DNA of 64,000 bases. Source: Haloarcula argentinensis DSM 12282. GTDB taxonomy: Archaea > Halobacteriota > Halobacteria > Halobacteriales > Haloarculaceae. Where the stretch lies: NCBI GenBank assembly GCA_000336895.1, contig AOLX01000015.1, positions 294,725 to 358,724 of the forward strand. The letters are read 5' to 3'. Position 1 is the first letter of the stretch. The number at the start of each line of letters is the position of its first letter. Shown one piece after another: positions 16,948 to 25,088 of this stretch. The position numbers were made by a program, and so were the translations under genes. The notes under the pieces were generated by a model, which worked only from the letters and a program-made list of their open reading frames with translations, ran no database searches and had not been told where the DNA came from.

Positions 16948-17574
16948 ATGGACGCACAACAGGAGTCCAAATCGAACCCGTTCGGGATGGACGAGGAGTG
17001 CCAGAACTGCCCCGGGCTGTGTGAAACGCGCGAGAACGTCGTCCATGGCTACGGTGACGTGGGTGCAGAGTTCATCGTTCTCGGCGACTCACCCGCAGTC
17101 GGCGCCGACGAGTCCGGTCTCCCCTTCACCGGGGAAAGCGAGCGCGAACTGCTCGACATCCTCGCCGCGGTCGACATGTGCTCGGACCCGGACGCCGACA
17201 GACCACAGCTACAGAACACCTTCCTGACCTACGTCACCCGCTGTCGCCATCCCGACAGGGAGGCGACTGACGAGGAGGTCGTCAACTGCGAGCCGTATCT
17301 CAACAGTGAGATACGGATGATAAACCCCGAAATCCTGCTGCCGGTCGGGCAGCGCCCCCTCGAAGAGCTAGCCTTCGAGTACACAACGATGAGCGAGGAC
17401 GAACTGGATATCGAGGAGCGACACGCGACGACGATTCGCGGCCGCGGGTTCGAAATCCTCCCGATGATTCCGCCGAACGAGCAGACTGACGAGGAACGGA
17501 CAGCGTTTCTAGAGCACTTCAGTGAGACGCTCGGTCAGGACTACCGGCAGACGAAGGGCCGGCGCGGGCGATAA
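16948..17574 (+). CDS. uracil-DNA glycosylase superfamily, Fe-S type (family 4/5-like)
   Basis: A 208-residue UDG of the iron-sulfur type, which removes uracil from DNA in base-excision repair. Cluster cysteines are visible in CQNCPGLC at the N-terminus and in the pair CRHPDREATDEEVVNC. Motif 1 is LGDSPAVGADESGLPFTG, matching the G-E/D-x-P-G region. Motif 2, usually a His-Pro-Ser type loop, appears here as MIPPNEQTDEER without the His, so activity or substrate preference may differ. It is co-transcribed with aroC. Its stop codon abuts that of the convergent next gene with no gap. Confidence 0.85.
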   Translation: MDAQQESKSNPFGMDEECQNCPGLCETRENVVHGYGDVGAEFIVLGDSPAVGADESGLPFTGESERELLDILAAVDMCSDPDADRPQLQNTFLTYVTRCRHPDREATDEEVVNCEPYLNSEIRMINPEILLPVGQRPLEELAFEYTTMSEDELDIEERHATTIRGRGFEILPMIPPNEQTDEERTAFLEHFSETLGQDYRQTKGRRGR

Positions 17575-18117
17575 TTAGGTGTCGGACTGGACTTCAGCCT
17601 CAGCGGTCTGGAGCAACTCGTCCGGGCTCGACACTGTCCCGTACTCCGTTGCTGCCTGCAACCGGTTTTCAGCATCGTGGCGGTACTGGCTCGCCTGTGT
17701 CGATGCACCCTGTTCGCTGGCGTAGGTCATACCGCTGAGCCACTCGGCAGCTTGCCAGAAACAGGTCGCTTTCTTGCGCGCTCGTTCCGACAACTCGGTC
17801 AACGCGTCGTCGTCCGCTTCACGAACAGCCGTCGTGAACTCCTCGACGCTTTCCTCGAAGTCCGCTGCGGCACTGTCGAACCCCCCACGAGCGAGCGCCA
17901 TCTCCCCATCTTCGACGGTCGCCAGTGCGTCGGATAGCTGGCGGCGTGCCTCACGATACCGCATGTAGCCGACATGGTACGCCCGCTGTGCCGCTGCGGT
18001 CCCGGACAACGTGGCTTCGCGTTCGCAGTCACGACACACGATCTTCGGTTGCGAGTCACCAAGAACACGGTACTCCGACCCACATCCATCGCATCTGTAG
18101 GTCTGAGATTGCTCCAT
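17575..18117 (-). CDS. zinc-ribbon protein with helical C-terminal domain, 180 aa
   Basis: The start MEQSQTYRCDGCGSEY leads straight into a C4 zinc ribbon (CDGC ... CRDCE). The remaining about 130 residues are mostly helical, acidic and Ala/Glu-rich (ALARGGFDSAAADFEESVEE), resembling a haloarchaeal four-helix or TPR-like bundle. ATG 18117 was chosen over 18183 because the extra 22 residues are AT-rich non-coding sequence, and the rc element ttatttga about 27 nt upstream looks like its TATA box. No function is known; it could be an RNA- or protein-binding adaptor. Confidence 0.7.
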   Translation of the reverse strand: MEQSQTYRCDGCGSEYRVLGDSQPKIVCRDCEREATLSGTAAAQRAYHVGYMRYREARRQLSDALATVEDGEMALARGGFDSAAADFEESVEEFTTAVREADDDALTELSERARKKATCFWQAAEWLSGMTYASEQGASTQASQYRHDAENRLQAATEYGTVSSPDELLQTAEAEVQSDT

Positions 18118-18217
18118 ATAGTTTCTCTTAGTTATCAAATAATGCTCACATCTTATAATTGTTCTGTCGCTGCAGTGGAACACAAGCGACTAATCACAGT
18201 CGGGCCGAGAAGACAGT

Positions 18218-18970
18218 ATGACTACGGTAACTGTGCTGGCTGATCCACCAGTCGAGGGGTTCGTGTTGCAGGATCTGGCGGGCGGCATCGTAGACGACGC
18301 CGAGGCCGCAGAGCTATACGAGGCCATGCTGCTCGACGTCTGTCGTGCGGTGGAGATCAGCGGTGCCGAGCTGTTGGTAAACTACCGGCCATCGGACCAA
18401 GTCCCGAACGGTGTCGACCCCGAGACCGCGGTTCGGGAGCCAGTGACAGCGGCCCTCGAATCACCGGGCAACGCCCGATTCGAGGTACAGGTCGGTTCGA
18501 CGTTCTCTGGTCGGGTCGGGAACACTGTCACACACCTCCTCGACCGGGAAGATGTCGCAACCGTCGCCGCCGTCGAACCGACAGCAGCACTGTTGAACCG
18601 CCAACTCATCGACAGCGCGGCGATGAAACTCCGGTCCAGCGGCGTGGTGCTCGGCCCCACTGCGGGCGGCCGCGTCTACTACGCCGGCTTCGGCGAGCCG
18701 ATAGATTTCGAGGACAGCTACGCCATCCCGGCGGTCGAGACTATCGGCGAGCGTGCCGCAGATGCTGGTCTCGATGTGGACTTCCTCCCATCAGCGCCCG
18801 TCCTCGAAACGCAATCTGACCTCGAAACGATGGTTCCGCTGCTACGCGCCCGGAACCGGGCTGGTCGGGTCGTACCGCAACGGACGGCGACGTTCCTCGA
18901 TGACCTCGGAATCCGTGTTGTCGATGACGACGGCGATCCGACCGTGGTCCGAGAGACCGACAGGTCTTAG
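18218..18970 (+). CDS. DUF2064-like glycosyltransferase-fold protein
   Basis: A 250-residue protein resembling DUF2064 proteins (GT-A fold, related to nucleotidyl- and glycosyltransferases such as CofC). It starts MTTVTVLADPPVEGF, contains a nucleotide-sugar-type segment GPTAGGRVYYAGFGEP, and ends in an acidic tail. The usual DxD is not obvious. It stands alone between a divergent zinc-ribbon gene and tRNA-Ser. The substrate is unknown; the family assignment is from the sequence pattern and is moderately certain. Confidence 0.6.
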   Translation: MTTVTVLADPPVEGFVLQDLAGGIVDDAEAAELYEAMLLDVCRAVEISGAELLVNYRPSDQVPNGVDPETAVREPVTAALESPGNARFEVQVGSTFSGRVGNTVTHLLDREDVATVAAVEPTAALLNRQLIDSAAMKLRSSGVVLGPTAGGRVYYAGFGEPIDFEDSYAIPAVETIGERAADAGLDVDFLPSAPVLETQSDLETMVPLLRARNRAGRVVPQRTATFLDDLGIRVVDDDGDPTVVRETDRS

Positions 18971-18996
18971 AAGGCCCACCGAATATGCTTGACTGC

Positions 18997-19080
18997 GGTG
19001 GGATGGCAGAGCGGCCTATTGCGCCTGCCTTGAAAGCAGGTATCCTCACGGATTCCTGGGTTCAAATCCCAGTCCCACCG
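18997..19080 (+). tRNA. tRNA-Ser(UGA)
   Basis: The 84-nt cloverleaf has an acceptor stem GGTGGGA/TCCCACC with discriminator G, anticodon stem CCTGC/GCAGG, loop CTTGAAA (anticodon TGA at 19031-19033), a long variable arm typical of serine tRNAs, and T arm CTGGG-TTCAAAT-CCCAG. No CCA is encoded. Degenerate copies of the 3' end lie downstream. Confidence 0.95.
19059..19080 (+). repeat. att-like core within the tRNA-Ser 3' end
   Basis: The 22-nt tRNA 3' segment is repeated at 19183-19204 with two mismatches, the arrangement left by tRNA-targeting integrases. Confidence 0.6.
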
Positions 19081-19125
19081 TATTGCTCCGAGCGAATACG
19101 CGAGGAGCCATCGGTACGCACTGGC

Positions 19126-19136
19126 GATTTGAACCC
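19126..19136 (-). repeat. inverted copy of the T-loop motif
   Basis: The sequence gatttgaaccc is the reverse complement of the tRNA T-loop segment gggttcaaatc. It lies between the two direct copies. Confidence 0.5.
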
Positions 19137-19182
19137 TGCAAGTCGCAGCGCACGAACACAGTGAGTGCGATCGTCTTGCTCC

Positions 19183-19204
19183 GGTTCAAATCCTAGTCTC
19201 ACCG
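19183..19204 (+). repeat. att-like degenerate copy of the tRNA-Ser 3' end
   Basis: It matches 20 of 22 bases of the tRNA end (19059-19080). It cannot be a tRNA itself because no acceptor or anticodon stem precedes it. Confidence 0.6.
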
Positions 19205-19494
19205 TTTGTTTCTACGTGAATAGCGTCGCGTACTGCGGTTTTCGGTGGGCCGCCGCTCCTTCCCCGTAGCGTTCACACCCACGTAATCTAGATTCATGAT
19301 GATAAATCCTAGGTACGATAGCCTCGGGGCTAATCGGGGCTGGCTTGACGAAATAAATTTTCCACATTCTAAGACATGATAATTACTAGAATTAGACTGA
19401 ACTTTTTCGCGTTGAAGCGTGAGCAGAATCTGACACACAATGGGGCCACGAAGAACCGATATAAGTTATTCATCTTGAAAATAGAAAAGAGAGT
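19205..19494. other. AT-rich non-coding stretch, 290 nt
   Basis: No gene is seen. Base composition drops sharply to AT-rich right after the att-like copy. A TATA-like element (gatataagttatt, about 19458-19470) precedes the next ORF. Confidence 0.5.
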
Positions 19495-20181
19495 GTGACA
19501 CGGCTAGTACTTAGTTGCGGTTTAGATGAGGCACGAGAACTAGTTAAGGAGGCGCTTTGGAGAACTGAGGGTATCAAGAGTATTGAGGAAGGTAGACGCC
19601 AGATAGTTGGAAAAACGGATATATCGTTTCCAAGAATCCTGTGGAGTTATGGAGAGAACATCTATATTGACTTTTCTGACCCGACTGACGAAGGAGAGAT
19701 TCCGATAAAGGTAACGGCGGAAAAAGAAATTTGGATGAACGCAACTGCTTCTCCACAAAAATATAAACGGCAATTTTTGGACGAGTTAGATGCTGTTCGG
19801 ATTAACCCTAAAACAGAAGTTGACAAAGGCTCATGGAACTTTTCGCCGCCTCGGTCAACTGGTGAGGCTTTTATCGGTACTATTGGTTATCCTATATCAA
19901 TGATTGTCGGCGGATTCCTTGGTTTACTATATTCTGCGCTGGTTTTTGGGCATTTATTTGGAATTGTCGTCGGGTCATTGTCTGGAGTATATTTATGGAG
20001 CAAGCGAGATACGGGACAGTTTCAAACAACAAGTATGTATCTCGGGCTAGTATTCCTTGGCGGGGTTGTAGGGAGTGTTATATATTCGCAATTGAACCTT
20101 GGGTCAACTGTCGGCGTTAGTTTAATGCTGATATTGTCTGCCGGTTTCCCTGCCTTTGCCTTCTACTGGCGACGCCAATAG
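19495..20181 (+). CDS. AT-rich hypothetical membrane protein, 228 aa
   Basis: A GTG start at 19495 gives a soluble N-terminal part of about 120 residues (rich in Lys, Ile and Arg and much less acidic than its neighbours), followed by four hydrophobic segments at about 125-225 (GYPISMIVGGFLGLLYSALV, FGHLFGIVVGSLSGVYL, TSMYLGLVFLGGVVGSVIY, VSLMLILSAGFPAFAFYW). Codon use is AT-rich, unlike the flanking genes, pointing to transfer. No domain is recognised. It lies just downstream of tRNA-Ser and its att-like copies, consistent with cargo of a decayed integrated element. There is no integrase in the window. Confidence 0.7.
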   Translation: MTRLVLSCGLDEARELVKEALWRTEGIKSIEEGRRQIVGKTDISFPRILWSYGENIYIDFSDPTDEGEIPIKVTAEKEIWMNATASPQKYKRQFLDELDAVRINPKTEVDKGSWNFSPPRSTGEAFIGTIGYPISMIVGGFLGLLYSALVFGHLFGIVVGSLSGVYLWSKRDTGQFQTTSMYLGLVFLGGVVGSVIYSQLNLGSTVGVSLMLILSAGFPAFAFYWRRQ

Positions 20182-20541
20182 GAACAACTTCTCTAATCAA
20201 CCCATACAAGTCACCCGCATTAATCCATCCCCTACCCCAGTGGAGTATGGGACCCGTCCGCTCACCAATCTTGACGGGAGAGTGCGCGGACAAGACGAGT
20301 TTTGGATTCTGTTTGTAGAGTGCACAAACTGAGATGAGGTGCCAGCGAGTCGTAGCCGACGCAACGTCGTGCGTTCGGCCGACTTACTCTGGTTTGAACA
20401 CGACCCACACGGCATTCGGCCCGGTTCAGGACTGCACAAAAGGAGGGTACAGAATTCGCCGCTTTCTGACTCGTAGGGACAGTATACTGGACTCAGGCAA
20501 TCAGGCGGTTTTATGTCGATGGTCGGGATTATATCCGTGTA
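20182..20541. other. intergenic region, 360 nt, possible relic
   Basis: It is open in more than one frame but has no convincing gene. A minus-strand frame (20197-20574) is Cys- and Ser-rich with no acidic bias and overlaps the start of the surface-protein gene. The segment may be a decayed gene or element end. A TATA box (20509-20515) near its end serves the next gene. Confidence 0.4.
20509..20515 (+). promoter_or_regulatory. TATA box for the surface-protein gene
   Basis: TTTTATG is centred about 30 nt upstream of ATG 20542. Confidence 0.4.
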
Positions 20542-21924
20542 ATGGTACGTGAAGATAGGTCCCCGAGACAGCACTGGTCGGGCCTCCTGACTGTGTGTGT
20601 CGTCGCCCTCCTCCTCGCAGTGACGGCCGCAGGGCCTGCTGTTGCTGAACCGAGTCTGTTCGTGTCCGGCGCGTCGAAAGACACGAATACGATACTCGCC
20701 GGTGACTCGGTGAACGTCACCGCGACAGTCCAGAACACCGGCAGCTCGGGCGGTGCGACGAACATTGAGTACGTAGTAAACGGTACAACGAGAGCGACCG
20801 AACGGGTAGTTGTCGACGCCGGGTCCTCAGTTGAGCGAACACGGGCGCTGAAGTTCGACACTCCCGGAACGTACAGGATTAAGGTCCAGAGCCCGGGGAA
20901 ATCGGCCGGACGAGTCAGAGTCAAGCCCGCGATAGTCGAGACCAAGCGGATGGACCAGACTACGCGGCAGCTCAAGATACGCGGTGGGATGGTCCCGACG
21001 AACGAACCCTACGTGATGAACGTCTCGAGGCCAGCGAACCGCTCGTTCGCGCTCCAGTCCTGGACGGTCAACGCGTCACAGGAGGCGTTCACGCAGGACG
21101 TGACGGAGTACACCGATCCCAGTGCGGCAGACATCTCGGTGCCATCCGGTGACGACGCATCGGTGTTCGGTGTGGTGACTGTCGGGTCGTCGGACGGCGT
21201 CGAACCGTCGTCGATGCAGTTTGCACTGAACCGGTCAACACTCCAGCAAGCTGGGATAGCCGCACAGAACGTCCGCGTGTATCATCGTGTCAACGGATCC
21301 TGGAAAGCCGCCGAAACGACTGTCGCTTCGGAACAGCCCGACCGCGTCGTCTACGAGGCGGATACCGCAGGAGCAACGGCCTACGCCATTGGGAAACTCG
21401 AGCCGTCGTTCTCCGTCACACGAACGTCAGTCGTCAACGAACAGGCGACAGATGGACATCGTGTCACCGTCAGGGGAACTGTCGAAAACGCCGGCAGTTC
21501 TCCAGGCACGTATGACGCGCAGATGCTGGTCGACGGTGAAGTCGTCAACCAGACCTCGGTGACTGTGCCAGCGGACACCGAACAGACGGTGACACTGTCG
21601 ACGGTCGTGACGACGCCGGGGACGTTCCAGATCGGCTTCAACGACGTCAACGCCGGCGAGGTTCAGGTAACCGAAAGCCAGCTCCAGACCGACGAGAACG
21701 GCGGTGCCGAGCCGAAGACAGAGCCGACTGGAACGGAGACAGCGGTCCAGACCGAACCCACGGTTGACGGTGACGGCGGACTCGGACCGCTCCCAGCCAC
21801 AGTCATGGGTATCAGTACGGTACTGGTCATTGGTGGACTTCTCGGTGCGTTGCTGCTGTTCGGCGTCGTCATCGTGCTCCTCCGACGGGGTGGCAGCCGG
21901 AACGACAGCGGCTTCGAACTGTAG
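20542..21924 (+). CDS. cell-surface protein with CARDB-like domains and C-terminal membrane anchor
   Basis: A 460-residue secreted protein. A Sec signal peptide covers residues 1-35 (LLTVCVVALLLAVTAAGPAVA). Two adhesion-type Ig-like CARDB domains follow, at about 38-125 (NVTATVQNTGSSGG) and about 300-380 (VTVRGTVENAGSSPG), with a middle domain resembling the PGF-pre-PGF region (PVNASQEAF-type section near 175). Several N-glycosylation sequons are present (NVT, NGT, NVS, NRS, NAS). A Thr/Glu-rich linker leads to one C-terminal transmembrane helix (ISTVLVIGGLLGALLLFGV) with a basic tail. It probably projects from the S-layer surface as an adhesin or structural protein. Confidence 0.82.
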   Translation: MVREDRSPRQHWSGLLTVCVVALLLAVTAAGPAVAEPSLFVSGASKDTNTILAGDSVNVTATVQNTGSSGGATNIEYVVNGTTRATERVVVDAGSSVERTRALKFDTPGTYRIKVQSPGKSAGRVRVKPAIVETKRMDQTTRQLKIRGGMVPTNEPYVMNVSRPANRSFALQSWTVNASQEAFTQDVTEYTDPSAADISVPSGDDASVFGVVTVGSSDGVEPSSMQFALNRSTLQQAGIAAQNVRVYHRVNGSWKAAETTVASEQPDRVVYEADTAGATAYAIGKLEPSFSVTRTSVVNEQATDGHRVTVRGTVENAGSSPGTYDAQMLVDGEVVNQTSVTVPADTEQTVTLSTVVTTPGTFQIGFNDVNAGEVQVTESQLQTDENGGAEPKTEPTGTETAVQTEPTVDGDGGLGPLPATVMGISTVLVIGGLLGALLLFGVVIVLLRRGGSRNDSGFEL

Positions 21925-21969
21925 GCGGGGAGAGAAACCCTTTTTGTGCCAGTGTCCAGAGAATCGCGT

Positions 21970-22269
21970 ATGGATTGGCCACACGATCCGGACGGTGAGG
22001 AAGGAAGCGAGGGCCGCCGCAAATACGGCCACGCTGTGCTGGCGAAGAAAGTCGACGAGGACGAGGACTTCCCACTGACTGCCGAGGAGTACGTCGAACA
22101 GTACGGGGACCACCCGGTTCGGATCGACTATGAGACAGTCGTCAGCGTAGCGGACATCTTCGAGTACGTCGACCAGGAGGAGTTCGAGGACTTCCCGGAC
22201 TTCCACAAATCTCTCGGGCGCGCGCTGCGCGAGGCAGACTGGTGGCCGTACAGACTCGAACAGGCTTGA
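21970..22269 (+). CDS. DUF5785-family small protein, 99 aa
   Basis: A conserved haloarchaeal small protein starting MDWPHDPDGEEGSEG, a hallmark I associate with DUF5785. It is strongly acidic with an aromatic-rich C-terminus (DFHKSLGRALREADWWPYR). ATG 21970 is the start; an upstream in-frame ATG at 21946 adds eight residues before the conserved segment. It lies 45 nt after the surface-protein gene and a T-run (ccctttttg). The function is unknown. Confidence 0.8.
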   Translation: MDWPHDPDGEEGSEGRRKYGHAVLAKKVDEDEDFPLTAEEYVEQYGDHPVRIDYETVVSVADIFEYVDQEEFEDFPDFHKSLGRALREADWWPYRLEQA

Positions 22270-22324
22270 TTGTGTAGTGTGTGGGCACGACACATACTTG
22301 TGGGAGGCCGGTGTAGCGTCGCGT

Positions 22325-22663
22325 ATGGCGACGACATCTTCAAGCGGCGACCGCGCCGATCAGGGACTCCCCGAGGAGGTTGTTGCTGACCTGTTGTCGG
22401 ACGACACTCGCCGTCGCGCGCTCTCGATACTGGCAGACCGCGGTGAACCAGTGGTCGTAGCAGACCTCGCGACGGCGGTTCTGGCGGCCAAGCGTGACAT
22501 CGAGCCAGCGGCAGTCCCTGACACTGCCAGGGACGAACTCACCGAGGAACTGTTCACCGAGCACCTCCCGAAACTAACGGCAACGGACGTCGTCGCATAC
22601 GATTCGATGATCGGAACCGTCGAGCTTCAGCGACGTGATGCAGTACCGACTGAGCTCCGTTGA
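22325..22663 (+). CDS. HTH-type regulator (DUF7344-like), 112 aa
   Basis: A small winged-helix protein. The opening LPEEVVADLLSDDTRRRALS is the first helix pair typical of haloarchaeal DUF7344/ArsR-like regulators, VVVADLATAVLAA the likely recognition region, and EHLPKLTATDVVAYDS the wing-side helix and strand. It starts at ATG 22325. It is a sibling of the regulator at 2495-2875. No partner gene is adjacent in an operon; the GTP cyclohydrolase III gene follows after 108 nt. Confidence 0.72.
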   Translation: MATTSSSGDRADQGLPEEVVADLLSDDTRRRALSILADRGEPVVVADLATAVLAAKRDIEPAAVPDTARDELTEELFTEHLPKLTATDVVAYDSMIGTVELQRRDAVPTELR

Positions 22664-22771
22664 ATCGGCTCCCATGTCCGGGATCCGACACCGGTCGGAC
22701 CGGACTACAGTCTACGCTGCCGGTACATTTCGATAGAGCAATACCCGTTGCTTCGAAACGAACGATGGACA

Positions 22772-23545
22772 GTGACCAACACCCAGATCACCCATATACA
22801 GATTGACAACTACGGGCCGTGGACTGTGACGCCTGAGCCCCGCCGTGAAGTCGACTTGCAGACGCTCCAGTCCCGGTTGTACGCTGATCTCGCACAGTTG
22901 TTCGGGAACCGCGACGGCTACATCTTCTTCTCGCGGTTCGACAATATGATCGCCGTGACGAACGGACTGGACGAAGCGGCACACGCACTCATTCAGGAAT
23001 CCGTCGGCAATCGCTACCCGGTGACGATGAGCCTCTCGGTCGCGACGGGAACGACGCCCGTCTCTGCGCTGGGAACGGCGACGGAGCAGCTACAGGAGGC
23101 CGGGAGTGCACAGGACAAGGGCCGACGAGAAGTGTTACGCGGCCAGACGATCGACGAGCAGTTCCGGAAGCCCACAGACGTACAACTCGCGCATTTCGAT
23201 GTCGACGACGCCACCGAGAAGTACACCGACCAGCTCAACGAGTTCGACACGTTCATCCAGATCGAACAGGGGTACGCGGCACTCATGAAGTATATGCGCG
23301 AGGCCCACGACTCGCTGTCGTTTTTCGTCGGCGGCGATAACGTCATCGCAGTCTGTCCAGACCTGGACGAAGCGGATTATCACGACGCCATCGACCACGT
23401 CCGCGAGGAAGTCGACGTGGAGTTGAAAGTCGGTGTCGGGCGCGGACGGACGGCAGCTACGGCCGGAATGGACGCCAAACACGCATTAGAGACCTGTCGG
23501 GCGACTGGCGAGGCCGTCACCATCGAAACCGAGACAACTGAGTAA
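22772..23545 (+). CDS. gch3: GTP cyclohydrolase III
   Basis: A 257-residue archaeal GCH III that hydrolyses GTP to FAPy, an early step toward F420 and riboflavin-type cofactors. The fold is two tandem cyclase-like halves, seen as repeated segments: IQIDNYGPWTVTPEPRREVD with FSRFDNMIAVTNGLD in the first, and AHFDVDDATEKYTD with FFVGGDNVIAVCPDLD in the second. Metal-binding aspartates lie in these loops. The GTG start at 22772 begins at the conserved strand; 22748 is only a TTG. No other cofactor genes adjoin it. Confidence 0.9.
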   Translation: MTNTQITHIQIDNYGPWTVTPEPRREVDLQTLQSRLYADLAQLFGNRDGYIFFSRFDNMIAVTNGLDEAAHALIQESVGNRYPVTMSLSVATGTTPVSALGTATEQLQEAGSAQDKGRREVLRGQTIDEQFRKPTDVQLAHFDVDDATEKYTDQLNEFDTFIQIEQGYAALMKYMREAHDSLSFFVGGDNVIAVCPDLDEADYHDAIDHVREEVDVELKVGVGRGRTAATAGMDAKHALETCRATGEAVTIETETTE

Positions 23546-23582
23546 TTTGTGAGTCAAACGATATAAACGTAGTGGAGGTATC

Positions 23583-23589
23583 TTTTAGA
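23583..23589 (+). promoter_or_regulatory. TATA box for the CBS-domain gene
   Basis: TTTTAGA is centred 27 nt upstream of ATG 23613, which decides that start over the GTG at 23598. Confidence 0.5.
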
Positions 23590-23612
23590 CCAGCCATGTG
23601 GTAATCATACGC

Positions 23613-24188
23613 ATGAACGGTGAGGTCACTGTGCGGGAGGTTATGAACAGAGAGTACGTCGGGGCAAGCGAGTCCGACGACCTCCTCGAAACGACGGAGC
23701 TGCTGATCCGAGAGGACCAGCATCCGATTCTCGTGTTACGAGGGAACGAACCGGTCGGCGTCGCGACGGACAGGGACGTGCTGGCGTACATCGTCGATGG
23801 CGGCGACCCAGAAACGGCCACCGTCGGCGACGTGATGCGTGAATCCATTCCGACAATCGGCCCCGATGCTGGACTTCCGGCGGCCCGGGACCGAATGGCG
23901 ACGCGGTCCGCCGAGTTCCTTCTGGTAACGGCTGACAGAGAGCCGCTCGGAACGCTGACCGAGCACGACATCCTCTCGACTGCAAGGTTAGAGAGCGAGT
24001 CGACAGATGTCGCTGAACAGCCCTCGACGGTTGCGACGACCGGGCAGGAAGCCACCACCGACGGGATGCAGTCCGCCGCCGAGGACTCGTTCGATAATCA
24101 GGGCATCTGTTCCGCCTGTAGCACGTTTACACGGAATCTGGCGTCGTTCAACGGGCAGCTCCTCTGTGCGGACTGTCGGGACGTCTGA
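23613..24188 (+). CDS. CBS-pair protein with C-terminal zinc ribbon
   Basis: A 191-residue protein. Two CBS domains span about residues 1-125 (TVREVMNREYVGASESDDL, then TVGDVMRESIPTIGPDAGL). Such pairs bind adenine nucleotides and regulate partners. After a flexible acidic Thr/Ser linker, residues about 160-191 form a small zinc ribbon (CSACSTFTRNLASF ... CADC). The combination is common in haloarchaea, where it is thought to sense energy state. The partner is unknown; the adjacent genes are GTP cyclohydrolase III and a GNAT. Confidence 0.85.
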   Translation: MNGEVTVREVMNREYVGASESDDLLETTELLIREDQHPILVLRGNEPVGVATDRDVLAYIVDGGDPETATVGDVMRESIPTIGPDAGLPAARDRMATRSAEFLLVTADREPLGTLTEHDILSTARLESESTDVAEQPSTVATTGQEATTDGMQSAAEDSFDNQGICSACSTFTRNLASFNGQLLCADCRDV

Positions 24189-24275
24189 GCCACTCCCACC
24201 GGTCTCCGTCTCTCACAGCGGACGGATACAGCGGCGTAGCCGAACTGTTTTCATCGTACGACACGGAGTACCACC

Positions 24276-24743
24276 GTGGAAATCGACACCGCCTCGATGG
24301 ATGACGTGGACACCATCGTTGACCTGTGGGTCCGACTGGCGGAGAGCCAGCGTGCCCACGGGTCACATCTGTTCGGGGATCGGAACCGGACTGCGGTCCG
24401 AGAGACTGTCGTACAGCGCGTCGTCGCCGAAAACGTCCGTATCGCCTGTATAGATCAACACATCGTCGGGTTCGTCATGGTAACCATCGACAGCGGCCGG
24501 TACGAACAAGACGAGACACGGGGCATCATCGAGAACATCTTCGTCGAACCGGTCCACAGGAACCAGGGAATCGGCAGTAAACTGCTTGATACGGGGGAAG
24601 AACTACTCCGCCAGGCCGGTGCGGATATCCTCGCGCTGGAGGCGATGGCGGACAACGAATCCGCTCGACAATTCTATCGAGCACAGGGCTACGCACCACA
24701 CCGGATCGAGCTCGAAAAGCCGACCGAAAACGATACTCTCTAA
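24276..24743 (+). CDS. GNAT-family N-acetyltransferase
   Basis: A 155-residue GNAT. The acetyl-CoA loop is seen as VEPVHRNQGIGSKLLDTGEE (motif A, Q-x-x-G-x-G/A), preceded by the strand GIIENIFV and followed by ALEAMADNESARQFYRAQGY (motif B). It starts at GTG 24276 with MEIDTASMDDVDTIVDLW. It ends 32 nt before tRNA-Thr. The substrate is unknown; protein or small-molecule amine acetylation are both possible. Confidence 0.88.
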   Translation: MEIDTASMDDVDTIVDLWVRLAESQRAHGSHLFGDRNRTAVRETVVQRVVAENVRIACIDQHIVGFVMVTIDSGRYEQDETRGIIENIFVEPVHRNQGIGSKLLDTGEELLRQAGADILALEAMADNESARQFYRAQGYAPHRIELEKPTENDTL

Positions 24744-24775
24744 ACGGTCCCCACACAACGCAGGTATGCAACCGT

Positions 24776-24849
24776 GCCAGGGGAGCTTGGGTGGTCCAAG
24801 CACTCGACTTGTAATCGAGAGTTCGTGGGTTCAAATCCCACCCCTGGCT
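24776..24849 (+). tRNA. tRNA-Thr(UGU)
   Basis: The 74-nt cloverleaf has acceptor GCCAGGG/CCCTGGC with discriminator T, D arm GCTT/AAGC, anticodon stem CTCGA/TCGAG with loop CTTGTAA (anticodon TGT at 24810-24812), and T arm GTGGG-TTCAAAT-CCCAC. No CCA is encoded. Confidence 0.95.
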
Positions 24850-25088
24850 TCGACGCGTTCGTTCGGAACCGAACTGCAACTGGGCAACCGAAATTACCGT
24901 TTTTTCGAATCGTACCTGACGTGTCGGCGCGATCCGTGAGCAGTATCTACGGCGCGTCCAACTCGCCCGGCACCATCCCATCGAGATGTTTCAATACGAC
25001 GCAGAACCGGCTTCGAGGGGGCCGCAATTGTGGACGTATTTTAGATTAAATTGCAACTAACAATACAAACCCCATTGCCATTCAGGGT

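Noticed and set aside
19183..19204. Possible second tRNA gene
   Set aside because: Only the T-loop and acceptor end are present; the anticodon and D arms are absent.
20197..20574. Minus-strand open frame, 125 codons, Cys- and Ser-rich
   Set aside because: No motif, no acidic bias, no promoter, and it runs over the start of the surface-protein gene. It may be a relic but is not supported as a gene.
24988..25020. gtttcaatacg stretch resembling a CRISPR repeat start
   Set aside because: It occurs only once, without spacers or cas genes nearby.
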